From an uncultured Prevotella sp. (GTDB lineage Bacteria; Bacteroidota; Bacteroidia; Bacteroidales; Bacteroidaceae), in contig CAJOOC010000086.1 of assembly GCA_905236165.1 (NCBI GenBank), forward strand, positions 1-43,906: DNA of 43,906 bases, in the 5' to 3' direction. The position numbers were made by a program, and so were the translations under genes. The notes under the pieces were generated by a model that did no database searches, had not been told where the DNA came from, and saw only the letters and a program-made list of their open reading frames with translations. This document shows positions 1-7,694 of the stretch, one piece after another. Each line of letters begins with the position of its first letter. The stretch's first letter is position 1.

Positions 1-735
1 AGATTCAAGCAAGTAGTAGAAGAATTCGAGAATGAGAAAGTTACTATCAATGTCGAGAACGCTACGGAGTTCAAGGCAGGCGATATAAACAAGTATCTGA
101 CTGGATTTGAAGTGTTAAACCCCGATTTGGTGATTTGTCATTTAGACTCCAAGGCATCTATGCAGCTTACCATTACCATCAACAAGGGCCGTGGCTACGT
201 TCCTGCTGATGAGAACCGTGAGTTCTGCACAGACCTCAACTCAATCGCTATCGATTCTATCTACACCCCTATCCGTAACGTTAAGTTCAGTGTTGAGCCT
301 ACCCGTGTCGAGCAGAAGACCGACTACGACAAGCTCATCCTTGAGATAACGACGGACGGTTCCATCCACCCGAAGGATGCGCTGAAGGAGGCTGCCAAGA
401 TTCTCATCTATCACTTCATGCTCTTCTCCGACGAGAAGATTCAGTTTGAGGATACTGGCATCGATGTCAACCAGGACTTCGACGAGGAGATACTCCACAT
501 GCGTCAGCTCCTTAAGACCCGTCTTGTTGACATGAACCTCTCGGTTCGTGCTCTCAACTGTCTGAAGGCTGCCGATGTTGACACACTCGGCGACCTTGTA
601 CAGTATAACAAGACCGATCTCCTTAAGTTCCGCAACTTCGGCAAGAAATCGCTGTCAGAGCTTGATGATTTGCTCGATAGTCTGAATCTGTCGTTTGGAA
701 CTGACATTTCAAGGTACAAACTTAATCAGGAGTAA
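1..735 (+). CDS. rpoA: RNA polymerase alpha subunit, 3' part
   Basis: The reading frame is open from the first base, so the gene begins outside the window; 244 C-terminal residues are present of about 330 usual in Bacteroidetes. The alpha subunit dimerises to start assembly of RNA polymerase, and its C-terminal domain contacts promoter DNA and activators. Visible parts are the end of the N-terminal assembly domain ([14 protein letters not shown], then the [16 protein letters not shown] stretch) and the C-terminal helix-hairpin-helix domain ([19 protein letters not shown], then [13 protein letters not shown]). It is followed 81 bp later by rplQ, the standard end of the bacterial alpha operon. 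Identification is by conserved sequence and gene order; the gene looks intact where visible. Confidence 0.97.
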   Translation, partial: RFKQVVEEFENEKVTINVENATEFKAGDINKYLTGFEVLNPDLVICHLDSKASMQLTITINKGRGYVPADENREFCTDLNSIAIDSIYTPIRNVKFSVEPTRVEQKTDYDKLILEITTDGSIHPKDALKEAAKILIYHFMLFSDEKIQFEDTGIDVNQDFDEEILHMRQLLKTRLVDMNLSVRALNCLKAADVDTLGDLVQYNKTDLLKFRNFGKKSLSELDDLLDSLNLSFGTDISRYKLNQE

Positions 736-816
736 CGTGCCGCGCCTCTCCTGCCTACCTTGGCAGAGACGGAGCACAGGGCTGCCTGGTTACAAATCAA
801 AATCAAAAACAGTCAA

Positions 817-1335
817 ATGAGACACAATAAGAAATTCAACCATCTCGGTCGTACTGCATCTCATCGTTCTGCTATGCTTGCAAACATGGCAGTGTCGCTG
901 ATTATGCACAAAAGAATCACTACGACCGTTGCCAAGGCTAAGGCCTTGAAGAAGTATGTAGAGCCCCTCATCACGCGCTCTAAGGAAGACACCACCAACA
1001 ACCGCCGCGTTGTATTCTCTTACCTGCAGGACAAGTTCGCCATCAAGGAGCTCTTCTCTGTAGTTAGCGAGAAGGTAGGCGACCGTCCCGGTGGCTATAC
1101 CCGTATCATCAAGCTCGGCAGCCGTCAGGGCGACGCAGCAGATATCTGCTTCATTGAGCTTGTTGACTTCGACGAGGCAATGGCAAAGACTCCAAAGGCA
1201 GCCAAGAAGACTCGCCGTGCAGGCAAGAAGTCAGCTGCTGCTCCTGCTGTCGAGGCAGCTCCCGCTGCTGAGGCCGTAGCAGAGGAGGCACCTGCAGCAG
1301 AGGCTGAGGCAACAGCAGAGGCCAAGGCTGAGTAA
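817..1335 (+). CDS. rplQ: Large subunit ribosomal protein bL17
   Basis: 172 residues. The start at [12 protein letters not shown] is the conserved bL17 N-terminus; an in-frame extension further upstream is not conserved in the family. bL17 is a structural protein of the 50S subunit. Residues 1 to about 120 match the bL17 core ([17 protein letters not shown], then [19 protein letters not shown]). The last roughly 45 residues are a low-complexity tail rich in Ala, Glu and Lys, which is common in Bacteroidetes bL17 and probably disordered. It follows rpoA in the same operon and ends before a strong terminator at about 1408-1452. Confidence 0.97.
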   Translation: MRHNKKFNHLGRTASHRSAMLANMAVSLIMHKRITTTVAKAKALKKYVEPLITRSKEDTTNNRRVVFSYLQDKFAIKELFSVVSEKVGDRPGGYTRIIKLGSRQGDAADICFIELVDFDEAMAKTPKAAKKTRRAGKKSAAAPAVEAAPAAEAVAEEAPAAEAEATAEAKAE

Positions 1336-1407
1336 ACTGACAAGTATTAAGGTGAGTCCCTGCAGAAGATGGGGACAGCATCCACCGATACTACCAATAC
1401 TAATAGA

Positions 1408-1452
1408 GATTGCCCTGATGCACTAACAATGCAGTGGGGCAATCTTTTTTTT
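1408..1452 (+). terminator. Rho-independent terminator after rpoA-rplQ
   Basis: GATTGCCC at 1408-1415 pairs with GGGCAATC at 1437-1444 and is followed directly by a run of eight T. It lies after the last gene of the alpha operon. Confidence 0.8.
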
Positions 1453-1487
1453 CATTGTTTCTTTCGCTCAACACATACACGACACCT

Positions 1488-2111
1488 ATGCGCAACATCT
1501 TTCCCACTAACGAACGTGGCAATGCACTGACTCATCTCATCGGCGCCGTCTTCGCCCTCTCCTCCATCTGGATGGTGTGGCCTGCCGTCTACAAAGGCTG
1601 GCAGTGGGCCTTTGGCGTTATATTCTTCATCGTGGGCATGTTCCTCATGTTCCTCAGCAGCACTATGTACCATTGGTGGTGGCCAGGCAAGGGGAAGGAT
1701 GTGCTTCGCAAACTCGACCATATCTCCATCTATGTCATGATAGCATGTTCCTACACTCCAATATGCGTGGCCGTTGTGGGAGGCTGGATAGGGTGGACCG
1801 TCTTTGGGGTACAGTGGGCCATCGTCATCGGGGGCGTGTTCTATAAGGTCTTCGCCATGGGCAAGTACCCGCGTCTGTCGTTGGCTCTCTATCTCTTCAT
1901 GGGCTGGAGCGTATTGCTCGTAATAAAGCCGGTGATAGAGCGTCTATCACCGGCTGCATTGGCGTGTATCGTTGCTGAGGGCGTTCTCTATACCGTGGGC
2001 ACATACTTCTTCGCTCACGATGAGAAGCGGCATTTCCATGCCATTTGGCATGTCTTCGTGCTTCTCGGAGCCATGGCCCATTGGACTGCGGTGCTCCTTA
2101 TTCTTTTATAG
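1488..2111 (+). CDS. Hemolysin III / TrhA family membrane protein
   Basis: 207 residues from the ATG at MRNIFPTNERGN; a longer in-frame start would overlap the terminator hairpin. The family (YqfA/TrhA, related to PAQR receptors) consists of seven-helix membrane proteins with a likely metal site, and is linked to membrane energetics or lipid homeostasis rather than proven haemolysis. The family motifs are present: STMYH around residues 58-62, LDHISIYVMIACSYTP from about 76, and a C-terminal HAIWHVFVLLGAMAHW with the expected histidines. Hydrophobic segments cover most of the length. It is convergent with the downstream leftward protease gene, and its trigger and substrate cannot be read from sequence. 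Confidence 0.88.
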   Translation: MRNIFPTNERGNALTHLIGAVFALSSIWMVWPAVYKGWQWAFGVIFFIVGMFLMFLSSTMYHWWWPGKGKDVLRKLDHISIYVMIACSYTPICVAVVGGWIGWTVFGVQWAIVIGGVFYKVFAMGKYPRLSLALYLFMGWSVLLVIKPVIERLSPAALACIVAEGVLYTVGTYFFAHDEKRHFHAIWHVFVLLGAMAHWTAVLLILL

Positions 2112-2143
2112 GAGCCGTGAGGGAGGCCGTCAGCGTCATTCCT

Positions 2144-2290
2144 TTACAGGTTATACTCACCTGTCTCATCGTCTTGCCATTCAGGGTCTGAGGGAGTGTT
2201 GTTAGCCTTTGGCTCCGACACCATGACGAAGCTGATGCAGTGCTTCATCGTGGCGATGCGCAGTGTTGGTATGATATATTCCTTCTTCAT
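2144..2290 (-). CDS. 48-residue small protein downstream of the C10 protease
   Basis: A short leftward frame begins MKKEYIIPTLRIATMKH and ends GEYNL. Its ATG is 5 bp after the stop of the C10 protease gene, so the two are probably one transcript. The N-terminus resembles the MKK-x-Y-I-x-P start of short Bacteroidales proteins, which I know only as uncharacterised. It has no signal peptide or membrane segment; the middle has a short hydrophobic patch (ISFVMV) and the C-terminal half is acidic and polar. The position suggests a partner, chaperone or immunity-like role for the protease, but that is inference. No function is claimed. Confidence 0.6.
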   Translation of the reverse strand: MKKEYIIPTLRIATMKHCISFVMVSEPKANNTPSDPEWQDDETGEYNL

Positions 2291-2295
2291 AATTC

Positions 2296-4845
2296 TTATT
2301 TTATCATTGTTCCGGCAGTAGTAAAGGTGCCGTTAGGTGTTACTATTACTATGTGTCCGTCTTTCACGGTCTTCCTTATGCTCTGCTTCTGCGTCTCAGC
2401 ATCGGTGGTGCTTGTGATGCCCGTAGTGCTGTCGGTGAAGAGCAGCGAGCTGTACAGGTATGACAGTGCATCAGGCACCTTCAGATAAGCCTTGTATGGG
2501 CTGCAGCGCTGTGTGTTGTCTGCTGCTACCTTGTAGAATGCCAGGCCGGTCGCCGGCAGATTCTGCATCACGTAGCTGCCCTGTGGCACGTAAACAGCCT
2601 CGTTTGTCGTATTGCCTACCAGCAGACCGTTCTGATACTGTCCCGTAGGTGTCGTAGGACCGCTGAAGGAGTATGTTCCTGCAGTGCCGCTGACGAGGTA
2701 TGCCTTGTTCATGGCAATCTCCGTAGCCTCGCTCTTTGTCAGCAGAGAGCCTTCCACATCAGTCACCTCATATAGCGTCAGCCCTGCTGGCTTCTCAGCG
2801 CTGAACGGCAGACACAGCGTACCCCAACCTGCAGAACTAAGCTTGTAGTCGATGGTCTGCTTGGCTGTTGGGATAAAGTATGTCTGATATAAATTATATA
2901 ATGTAGTACCTGATGTGTAATCATCAATTTCTATCGAATATCTTGAATTCTCGGTAAGGGTAAGGCCTGAGGTGTTCGTCTTGTTGAGTTCTACTGTGGT
3001 GCTTTCACCGTTGGCCAGTGTCAGATAATACATCCAATAGCCGCATGAACTGCCGCCACTCTCTGGGTAAATCCATGTTACGATAAGCTTGTTGTTGATG
3101 TCTGCCCCTGAATTGTTCTTAAACTTCAGCGTCAGGTTCATGCTTTCATCGTTTGTGCCGTCAAGAATAGTATATTCGCCGTTCTTGCCAAATGAAGGCA
3201 CATCTGTAAGATACAATGTATTTCCTTCTGTTATCTCAAGCGTGGGAATCGTTTCTTGTGTTGTTGGAATGTCTTTCCATACTGGCGTTTCTTCTGCGTT
3301 GTCGTAATATGTAGGATATACGTGGTAGGTCTGTCCTGCTTCTGCAAATATATTTAGGCTAAATCCTTTTACGTTAGAGGAAATAAGCGGAAAAGAGTTC
3401 TGGTCCAAGTTGTTTGATGGACCTTTCAGATAGATGCTCTCGTTTGTGGATGTATTCTCCAACCTCACGCCATAGGAAAGGCTCTTCGTCTCAAAGCTGC
3501 TATTCTTGAAAATTCCGAGCAAATAGAGTTTAGCGCCTACGTTTAATGATGTGATGGTAGAGGCACCGTTAGACAGAGAATATCCATCAGGGTTTGTCAC
3601 TTTGCATGCATAGGCATTTCCCTGATTTGGCTGTATTCCTATCAGCACGTCCTGATCTTGGTCGTAAGATGAACCTGCTGCTCCGCCACCTGAGCCTGTG
3701 CCGTCAGGAGTCAGGGCCTTGACACCGTTTGCCGTGCCTTGCAGAGGGAAGAACCCATTGCAGTTGCCACTCCAGCCCCAGTTCATGTGGTAAAGGTCGT
3801 TGCCGTCCTCATATTTGTATCCGTCGCATATAAAGGAATGACCAGCGGAGCCAGTGCTGCCACTGTAGATAACAGGCCTGTCTGATGCCAGCTCTGCATA
3901 AATCATCTCGGCCCATGTGTCATCGTTGTAAAAGACGCGTTCTTCAAAAGACATGCCCTTGTCATATCCGAAATAATTGATCATTCCCCGCCCCAAGACT
4001 TCCGTTGATGCAGAGGAACCACCGTTGTAGAAGGTACAATAGTTCATGCTTGCAGCCACACCGCAGTGGTACATCAGGGTAGCTACAGCATTCTCTGCGT
4101 CTGTTCCTGTCCCTGAATCAGTGCCGCTGTACGAATTGTAGGAGTAGGTCGTAGTCATCTTGTCCCACTGGTACGTGGTGCTACCGAAATCAGCACTGTA
4201 TGTTTTGCTGTATGCTGATTCATAGGTTTTACTTCCTGTACCAGTAGTCGGGTACTTATGATAGAACATCACCTGTGCAGCAGCTGTAGCTACACATCCC
4301 GTTGCTGTTGCATTATTATAATCCGTGTAGCTGCATTGAGTGTAAAATTTCGGTATCGCCGTGTTAAATGGCGCCACCTGGTCCCATGTCGTTTCTACAA
4401 GGGGAGCGATGTCGGCACGGGCAATGGTGTTCACCTTCCCCTTTGCTGGTTGACTGAGGGATATGGTGCCCTGCTTCACGCCCTTGATGGCGCTGCTGAT
4501 CTGCTGCTGGTACTGCCCTAACCACCATTTCACGTTCTCCGGTGCTGTGGCATAGTCGAAGGTGCCGTGGTCCACGTAGCCCAGTATGGTGCGTGCTGCC
4601 TCGTCACCGCCAACGATTACGAAGCCGCCGCCGCTCTGGTTGAACACATAATAATATGTTTCGTCACCTTGCTGCGCAGTATACGCCAGTTTCACCTCCG
4701 CTGTCGTGCCGCCCTTGGCGCCGGCGGTGTGCTGGCTGAGGAATGCGGAAGCCTTCTGCTGCGCATCGCTGAGGCTTACAGTCTGACCGTACATCGTTGT
4801 CGCCGATGCCATCAGAATGAATAATGCTGTGAATAAGTGTTTCAT
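2296..4845 (-). CDS. Secreted C10 (streptopain-like) cysteine protease
   Basis: 849 residues. A signal peptide covers about residues 1-21 (hydrophobic LFTALFILMASATT, then YGQT). Residues about 22-120 look like the inhibitory Spi/C10 propeptide (YYYVFNQSGGGFVIVGGDE). The catalytic domain has the nucleophile C184 in TATGCVATAAAQVM and the general base H336 in GSAGHSFICDGY, followed by the HMNWGWSG motif at about 353-360, as in SpeB and interpain. The remaining ~480 residues are beta-rich and end in a KDGHIVIV...GTMIK tail like Bacteroidetes C-terminal sorting regions, which suggests type IX secretion. The family cleaves host proteins with broad specificity. A promoter lies just upstream and a 48-residue gene just downstream. 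Confidence 0.92.
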   Translation of the reverse strand: MKHLFTALFILMASATTMYGQTVSLSDAQQKASAFLSQHTAGAKGGTTAEVKLAYTAQQGDETYYYVFNQSGGGFVIVGGDEAARTILGYVDHGTFDYATAPENVKWWLGQYQQQISSAIKGVKQGTISLSQPAKGKVNTIARADIAPLVETTWDQVAPFNTAIPKFYTQCSYTDYNNATATGCVATAAAQVMFYHKYPTTGTGSKTYESAYSKTYSADFGSTTYQWDKMTTTYSYNSYSGTDSGTGTDAENAVATLMYHCGVAASMNYCTFYNGGSSASTEVLGRGMINYFGYDKGMSFEERVFYNDDTWAEMIYAELASDRPVIYSGSTGSAGHSFICDGYKYEDGNDLYHMNWGWSGNCNGFFPLQGTANGVKALTPDGTGSGGGAAGSSYDQDQDVLIGIQPNQGNAYACKVTNPDGYSLSNGASTITSLNVGAKLYLLGIFKNSSFETKSLSYGVRLENTSTNESIYLKGPSNNLDQNSFPLISSNVKGFSLNIFAEAGQTYHVYPTYYDNAEETPVWKDIPTTQETIPTLEITEGNTLYLTDVPSFGKNGEYTILDGTNDESMNLTLKFKNNSGADINNKLIVTWIYPESGGSSCGYWMYYLTLANGESTTVELNKTNTSGLTLTENSRYSIEIDDYTSGTTLYNLYQTYFIPTAKQTIDYKLSSAGWGTLCLPFSAEKPAGLTLYEVTDVEGSLLTKSEATEIAMNKAYLVSGTAGTYSFSGPTTPTGQYQNGLLVGNTTNEAVYVPQGSYVMQNLPATGLAFYKVAADNTQRCSPYKAYLKVPDALSYLYSSLLFTDSTTGITSTTDAETQKQSIRKTVKDGHIVIVTPNGTFTTAGTMIK

Positions 4846-4891
4846 AGAGTGTTGTTTGACTTTTGTTTTTTGTTCTTATATCCTTCGGCTG

Positions 4892-4922
4892 CAAAGATAC
4901 TAATAATTTTTCTTTTACCAAA
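4892..4922 (-). promoter_or_regulatory. Promoter for the C10 protease
   Basis: On the minus strand TTTG (4922-4919), a 19-bp spacer and TATCTTTG (4899-4892) match the Bacteroidetes sigma-ABfr consensus exactly. It lies 47 bp before the protease ATG. Confidence 0.75.
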
Positions 4923-4989
4923 GAAAAAACAAGTTTTTTTGTTCCTCTCCCTTATATCATCTGCCAGGGTGTCATCTGCCAGCAGCTTT

Positions 4990-5027
4990 AATTCGTTAGT
5001 TTGTTAATTTGTTAATTTGTTAATTCG
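4990..5027. repeat. AT-rich repeat at the gluQRS 3' end
   Basis: Three to four head-to-tail copies of GTTAATTT(G) overlap the gluQRS stop codon. A near reverse complement lies at 5936-5970, so the gene is bracketed by inverted copies. Related words recur at about 6710-6745. Confidence 0.7.
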
Positions 5028-5936
5028 AATGTCTTCCCTCGGCACCTTGTCCCAGTCGAAGAGCGGCAGCAGCTCTTCCGCTGTTGTGGGGGTGGGGTGG
5101 GGCAGTAAGCCGGCCAGATGTCCCAGCATCCCTATAATCTCCTGTGGGGTATGGCGCAGTCTCAGTTCTCCCATGTCCATGCTCTTGTCGCGTTTCGACA
5201 GTCTCTGCCCGGCATCGTTCGTCAGCAGCGGGAAATGTATGTAGCGTGGTGAGCTGAGCCCCAGCAGCTCAGCCATGAATGCCTGTTGCGGCGACGAGAG
5301 AAGCAGGTCTCTGCCCCGCACCACCTCCGTCACGCCTGTCAGGGCATCGTCCACTACCACCGCCAGCTGATAGGCGAAGGCCCCATCCTTGCGGCGCACG
5401 ATGAAGTCGCCCACCTGTTCGTACAGGTCTACCGTCACGTCGCCGTAGTGTCCGTCGTGAACCGTCACCACCCTGTGCGGCACCTCCACGCGTAGCGCGG
5501 CAGCTCCTGCTTTCACAGCAGCTATGGTGGTTCCCCCCTCCCTCACTTCGGTGAGGGCCGGTGTGTGGCTTTCCCTATGCACTACCACCCTTCCGTCGCT
5601 CTCGTGCGGGGCCTGTGTGGCCAGGATGTCGGCGCGTGTCCTGTGGCATTCATACAGCACGCCCTGCTCCCTTAGTTTCTCAAGGTATGCGGCGTATATC
5701 TCTGTGCGCTGGCTCTGATACACCACCTCACCGTCCCATGTCAGCCCTAACCATTCCAGGTCGTCCATCACGCGGTCGGCATACTCTTGCCTGCTACGCT
5801 GTGGGTCTATGTCCTCTATGCGCAACAGCCACCGACCCTCCTGCTTATGTGCGGAGAGCCATGAGAGCAGAGCACTGAACACATTGCCCAGATGCATCCT
5901 GCCCGTGGGCGATGGTGCGAAACGACCGGTGATCAA
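5004..5936 (-). CDS. gluQRS: Glutamyl-Q tRNA(Asp) synthetase
   Basis: 310 residues, a truncated GluRS-like enzyme that activates glutamate and attaches it to queuosine in the anticodon of tRNA-Asp. The N-terminus GRFAPSPTGRMHLGN contains the HIGH-type signature (H15-N18), LRIEDIDPQRS follows, and the KMSKS-type loop is LSKRDKS near residue 245. The anticodon-binding domain of true GluRS is absent, which separates it from gltX. The last six codons (INKLTN) and the stop fall inside an AT-rich TTAATTTG repeat, so the extreme C-terminus may be repeat-derived. Similar repeats lie just upstream of the start. It has no close operon partner. Confidence 0.9.
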   Translation of the reverse strand: MITGRFAPSPTGRMHLGNVFSALLSWLSAHKQEGRWLLRIEDIDPQRSRQEYADRVMDDLEWLGLTWDGEVVYQSQRTEIYAAYLEKLREQGVLYECHRTRADILATQAPHESDGRVVVHRESHTPALTEVREGGTTIAAVKAGAAALRVEVPHRVVTVHDGHYGDVTVDLYEQVGDFIVRRKDGAFAYQLAVVVDDALTGVTEVVRGRDLLLSSPQQAFMAELLGLSSPRYIHFPLLTNDAGQRLSKRDKSMDMGELRLRHTPQEIIGMLGHLAGLLPHPTPTTAEELLPLFDWDKVPREDIRINKLTN

Positions 5937-5970
5937 ATTAACGAATTAACAAATTAACAAATTAACGAAT
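5936..5970. repeat. AT-rich repeat at the gluQRS 5' end
   Basis: Copies of AATTAAC(A/G)A are the inverted counterpart of the array at 4990-5027. It occupies the leader of gluQRS, so it may hold part of its promoter. Confidence 0.65.
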
Positions 5971-6008
5971 TCCGTCCCTTCCCATTTAGACAACGGTGCA
6001 ACGAGGGC

Positions 6009-6112
6009 CAGGGACGTGGGCGTCTCGCCCGCGATGCCGTAAGGCATATTACGCTGATGCGGGCACAGAGGATGTTCCATTTTCTGTCGCGGGCGAGACG
6101 CCCACGTCCCTG
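6009..6112. repeat. Perfect 26-bp inverted repeat element
   Basis: The arms 6009-6034 and 6087-6112 are exact reverse complements of 26 bp (starting CAGGGACGTGGGCGTCTC), separated by 52 bp that contain a nested TGCC-GTAA-GGCA hairpin. It sits between two leftward genes, cdd and gluQRS. It looks like a small intergenic repeat or MITE-like element. No transposase frame is inside and no obvious target duplication was seen. Confidence 0.8.
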
Positions 6113-6185
6113 ACCTCAGCATCACATCACCTCCCCTATGGGGGAGGCTGGGAGGGGGCTTTCCCTGATAGGGCTGGGAGGGGGC

Positions 6186-6665
6186 TCATGATAGGGTAGG
6201 GTTGAGGTCAAACCCTTCTGGCAGCAGTTCCTTTAGGGACCACCGTTTTAGTTGCGTGACATTGCCGTCCTTATCGGTGCTGGCGCATGCAATGGTGAAG
6301 TCCGGGCTGCATAGCTCCGCCATCACCTGCCTGCATACTCCGCAGGGCGTGCAGAAGTCTGTCTTCTCGCTGCCTGCCTGCCCGCCTACTATGGCAATGG
6401 CCTTGAAACGGCTGCGCCAGTCGTAGTCTTCGGCACAGGCGGCTCCGGGCTCTCCTGTCGCCTTCACGTCGCTAACGGCCTTGGCGAAGGCCACTCGCTC
6501 TGCACATAGCGACGGGCTATAGGCTGCATTCTCTATGTTGCAGCCGGTATACACCGTGCCGTCGCTGCAAAGCAGTGCCGCGCCTACCTTATAGTGGGAA
6601 TATGGTGCATAGGCCTGCCTTCGTGCCGCCAGCGCAGTGAGGATTAGTGATTTCATCTCGTCCAT
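6186..6665 (-). CDS. cdd: Cytidine deaminase
   Basis: 159 residues, the size of the small tetrameric type. It hydrolyses cytidine or deoxycytidine to uridine or deoxyuridine in pyrimidine salvage. The zinc site is complete: C54-A-E56 in PSLCAERVAF, where E56 is the proton shuttle, and the PCGVCRQ motif with C108 and C111. The substrate loop HYKVGAALL and the GCNIENAAYSPS stretch are also conserved. The start MDEMKSL is preferred because a -7 element (TACCTTTG on the minus strand, 6699-6692) lies 27 bp upstream; the second Met four codons in is an alternative. Confidence 0.94.
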   Translation of the reverse strand: MDEMKSLILTALAARRQAYAPYSHYKVGAALLCSDGTVYTGCNIENAAYSPSLCAERVAFAKAVSDVKATGEPGAACAEDYDWRSRFKAIAIVGGQAGSEKTDFCTPCGVCRQVMAELCSPDFTIACASTDKDGNVTQLKRWSLKELLPEGFDLNPTLS

Positions 6666-6691
6666 GTCTTGCTTGTTGTAGGTTTCTGCGG

Positions 6692-6699
6692 CAAAGGTA
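6692..6699 (-). promoter_or_regulatory. Promoter -7 element for cdd
   Basis: TACCTTTG on the minus strand, at the usual distance from the cdd start. The -33 element is not clear. Confidence 0.55.
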
Positions 6700-6830
6700 A
6701 TACTTTTTTTCGAATTAACAAATTAAGGTATTAACAAATTATCGATTCATAGTTTCAGACGCTCCAATAGCCCTGGAAACTCACCGTCAAAACCAGTCTC
6801 GGAGGGTCAACCGTCAACCCTTATGCAACA

Positions 6831-6907
6831 GACGGTCTATTAGCGTCTAATCGACGGTCTATTAGCGTCTAATCGACTGTCTATTACCGTGTAATCGACC
6901 GTCGATT
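6831..6907. repeat. 22-bp tandem repeat, about 3.5 copies
   Basis: Units begin at 6831, 6853 and 6875, with a partial fourth at 6897. The first two are identical (GACGGTCTATT then AGCGTCTAATC); the third differs at three positions. Each unit is itself two related 11-bp halves. It lies in the 540-bp gap between the divergent cdd and AraC-type genes (6666-7205). The rest of that gap holds AT-rich words and the two promoters, and no gene I can support. Confidence 0.8.
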
Positions 6908-7148
6908 GCAACGCCCTGAATAACAGTGTGTTGCAAGGCTGTCTTTCTGCTGCGGTTCCTTCCGTGCCCTGTCAGAGTGTCTTCTGTTGGTGCTTTTTTC
7001 CTTTTTTGGCTGGCGCTGCAGCATTGTCAAAAAGCCATAAAATCACGTCAGAAGGCTCATAAAAACGTAGAAGAAGCGTTAAAGATACCTTAAAAGTCCA
7101 AAAACATAAAAAATCCAACTTTATAGCAAAATAAATCCGACAAAGTTG

Positions 7149-7178
7149 TTGTAGTAAAGAGAAAAATGTGTACCTTTG
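7149..7178 (+). promoter_or_regulatory. Promoter for the AraC-type gene
   Basis: TTG (7149-7151), a 19-bp spacer and TACCTTTG (7171-7178). Predicted initiation at about 7185 leaves a 20-nt leader before the ATG at 7206. Confidence 0.65.
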
Positions 7179-7205
7179 TCCCCGAAAACTGAAGATAAGC
7201 CTCCC

Positions 7206-7550
7206 ATGAGCGCAAATAAAGAAGGAATACATACGCGTATCCTGCTGTGTTTGGAGCGAGACCGCTGCTACACCGACAAAGAGATGTCGATGGAAAAGAT
7301 GAGTAGGCTTGTAGGCACAAATACGTCCTACCTCTCCAATGTTGTCAACAAGGAATTCGGCTGCCGGTTCAAAGAGCTCATCAACCGCTACCGTACCGAG
7401 ATGGCACAGCGCGAGATCCTGCGGCAAGACGATGCCACCTATGCCACCGGCGAGAAATGCGGTTTCACGTCCAGGGCAAACTACTACGAGGTGTTCAGAC
7501 GAATGACAGGGCTGACACCCTATCAGTATCTTCGGACTGCGAGGAAATAA
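7206..7550 (+). CDS. Solo AraC-type DNA-binding protein
   Basis: 114 residues, almost nothing but an AraC/XylS helix-turn-helix domain. The first helix-turn-helix is around residues 28-50 (MEKMSRLVGTNTSYLSNVVNKEFG) and the second ends with GFTSRANYYEVFRRMTGLTPYQYL, the conserved family C-terminus. No sensor or response-regulator domain is attached, so it may bind DNA constitutively, act with a partner, or be a remnant of a longer hybrid sensor. The start is set by the promoter at 7149-7178. It is followed on the same strand by the large lipoprotein gene, but the 145-bp gap argues against tight co-transcription. Targets are unknown. Confidence 0.85.
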   Translation: MSANKEGIHTRILLCLERDRCYTDKEMSMEKMSRLVGTNTSYLSNVVNKEFGCRFKELINRYRTEMAQREILRQDDATYATGEKCGFTSRANYYEVFRRMTGLTPYQYLRTARK

Positions 7551-7694
7551 CTAACGGGTGTCCTTCTGGTACACCTTATTAATAATAAATAAAGGAATAT
7601 TTAATAAAGCGTAAAGAAAAAAGAAATTAATTGTATTAACAAAAAGAAATCATCAAAAAACAACTTTTATTTAATAACTTATTTTTAAACTTTT

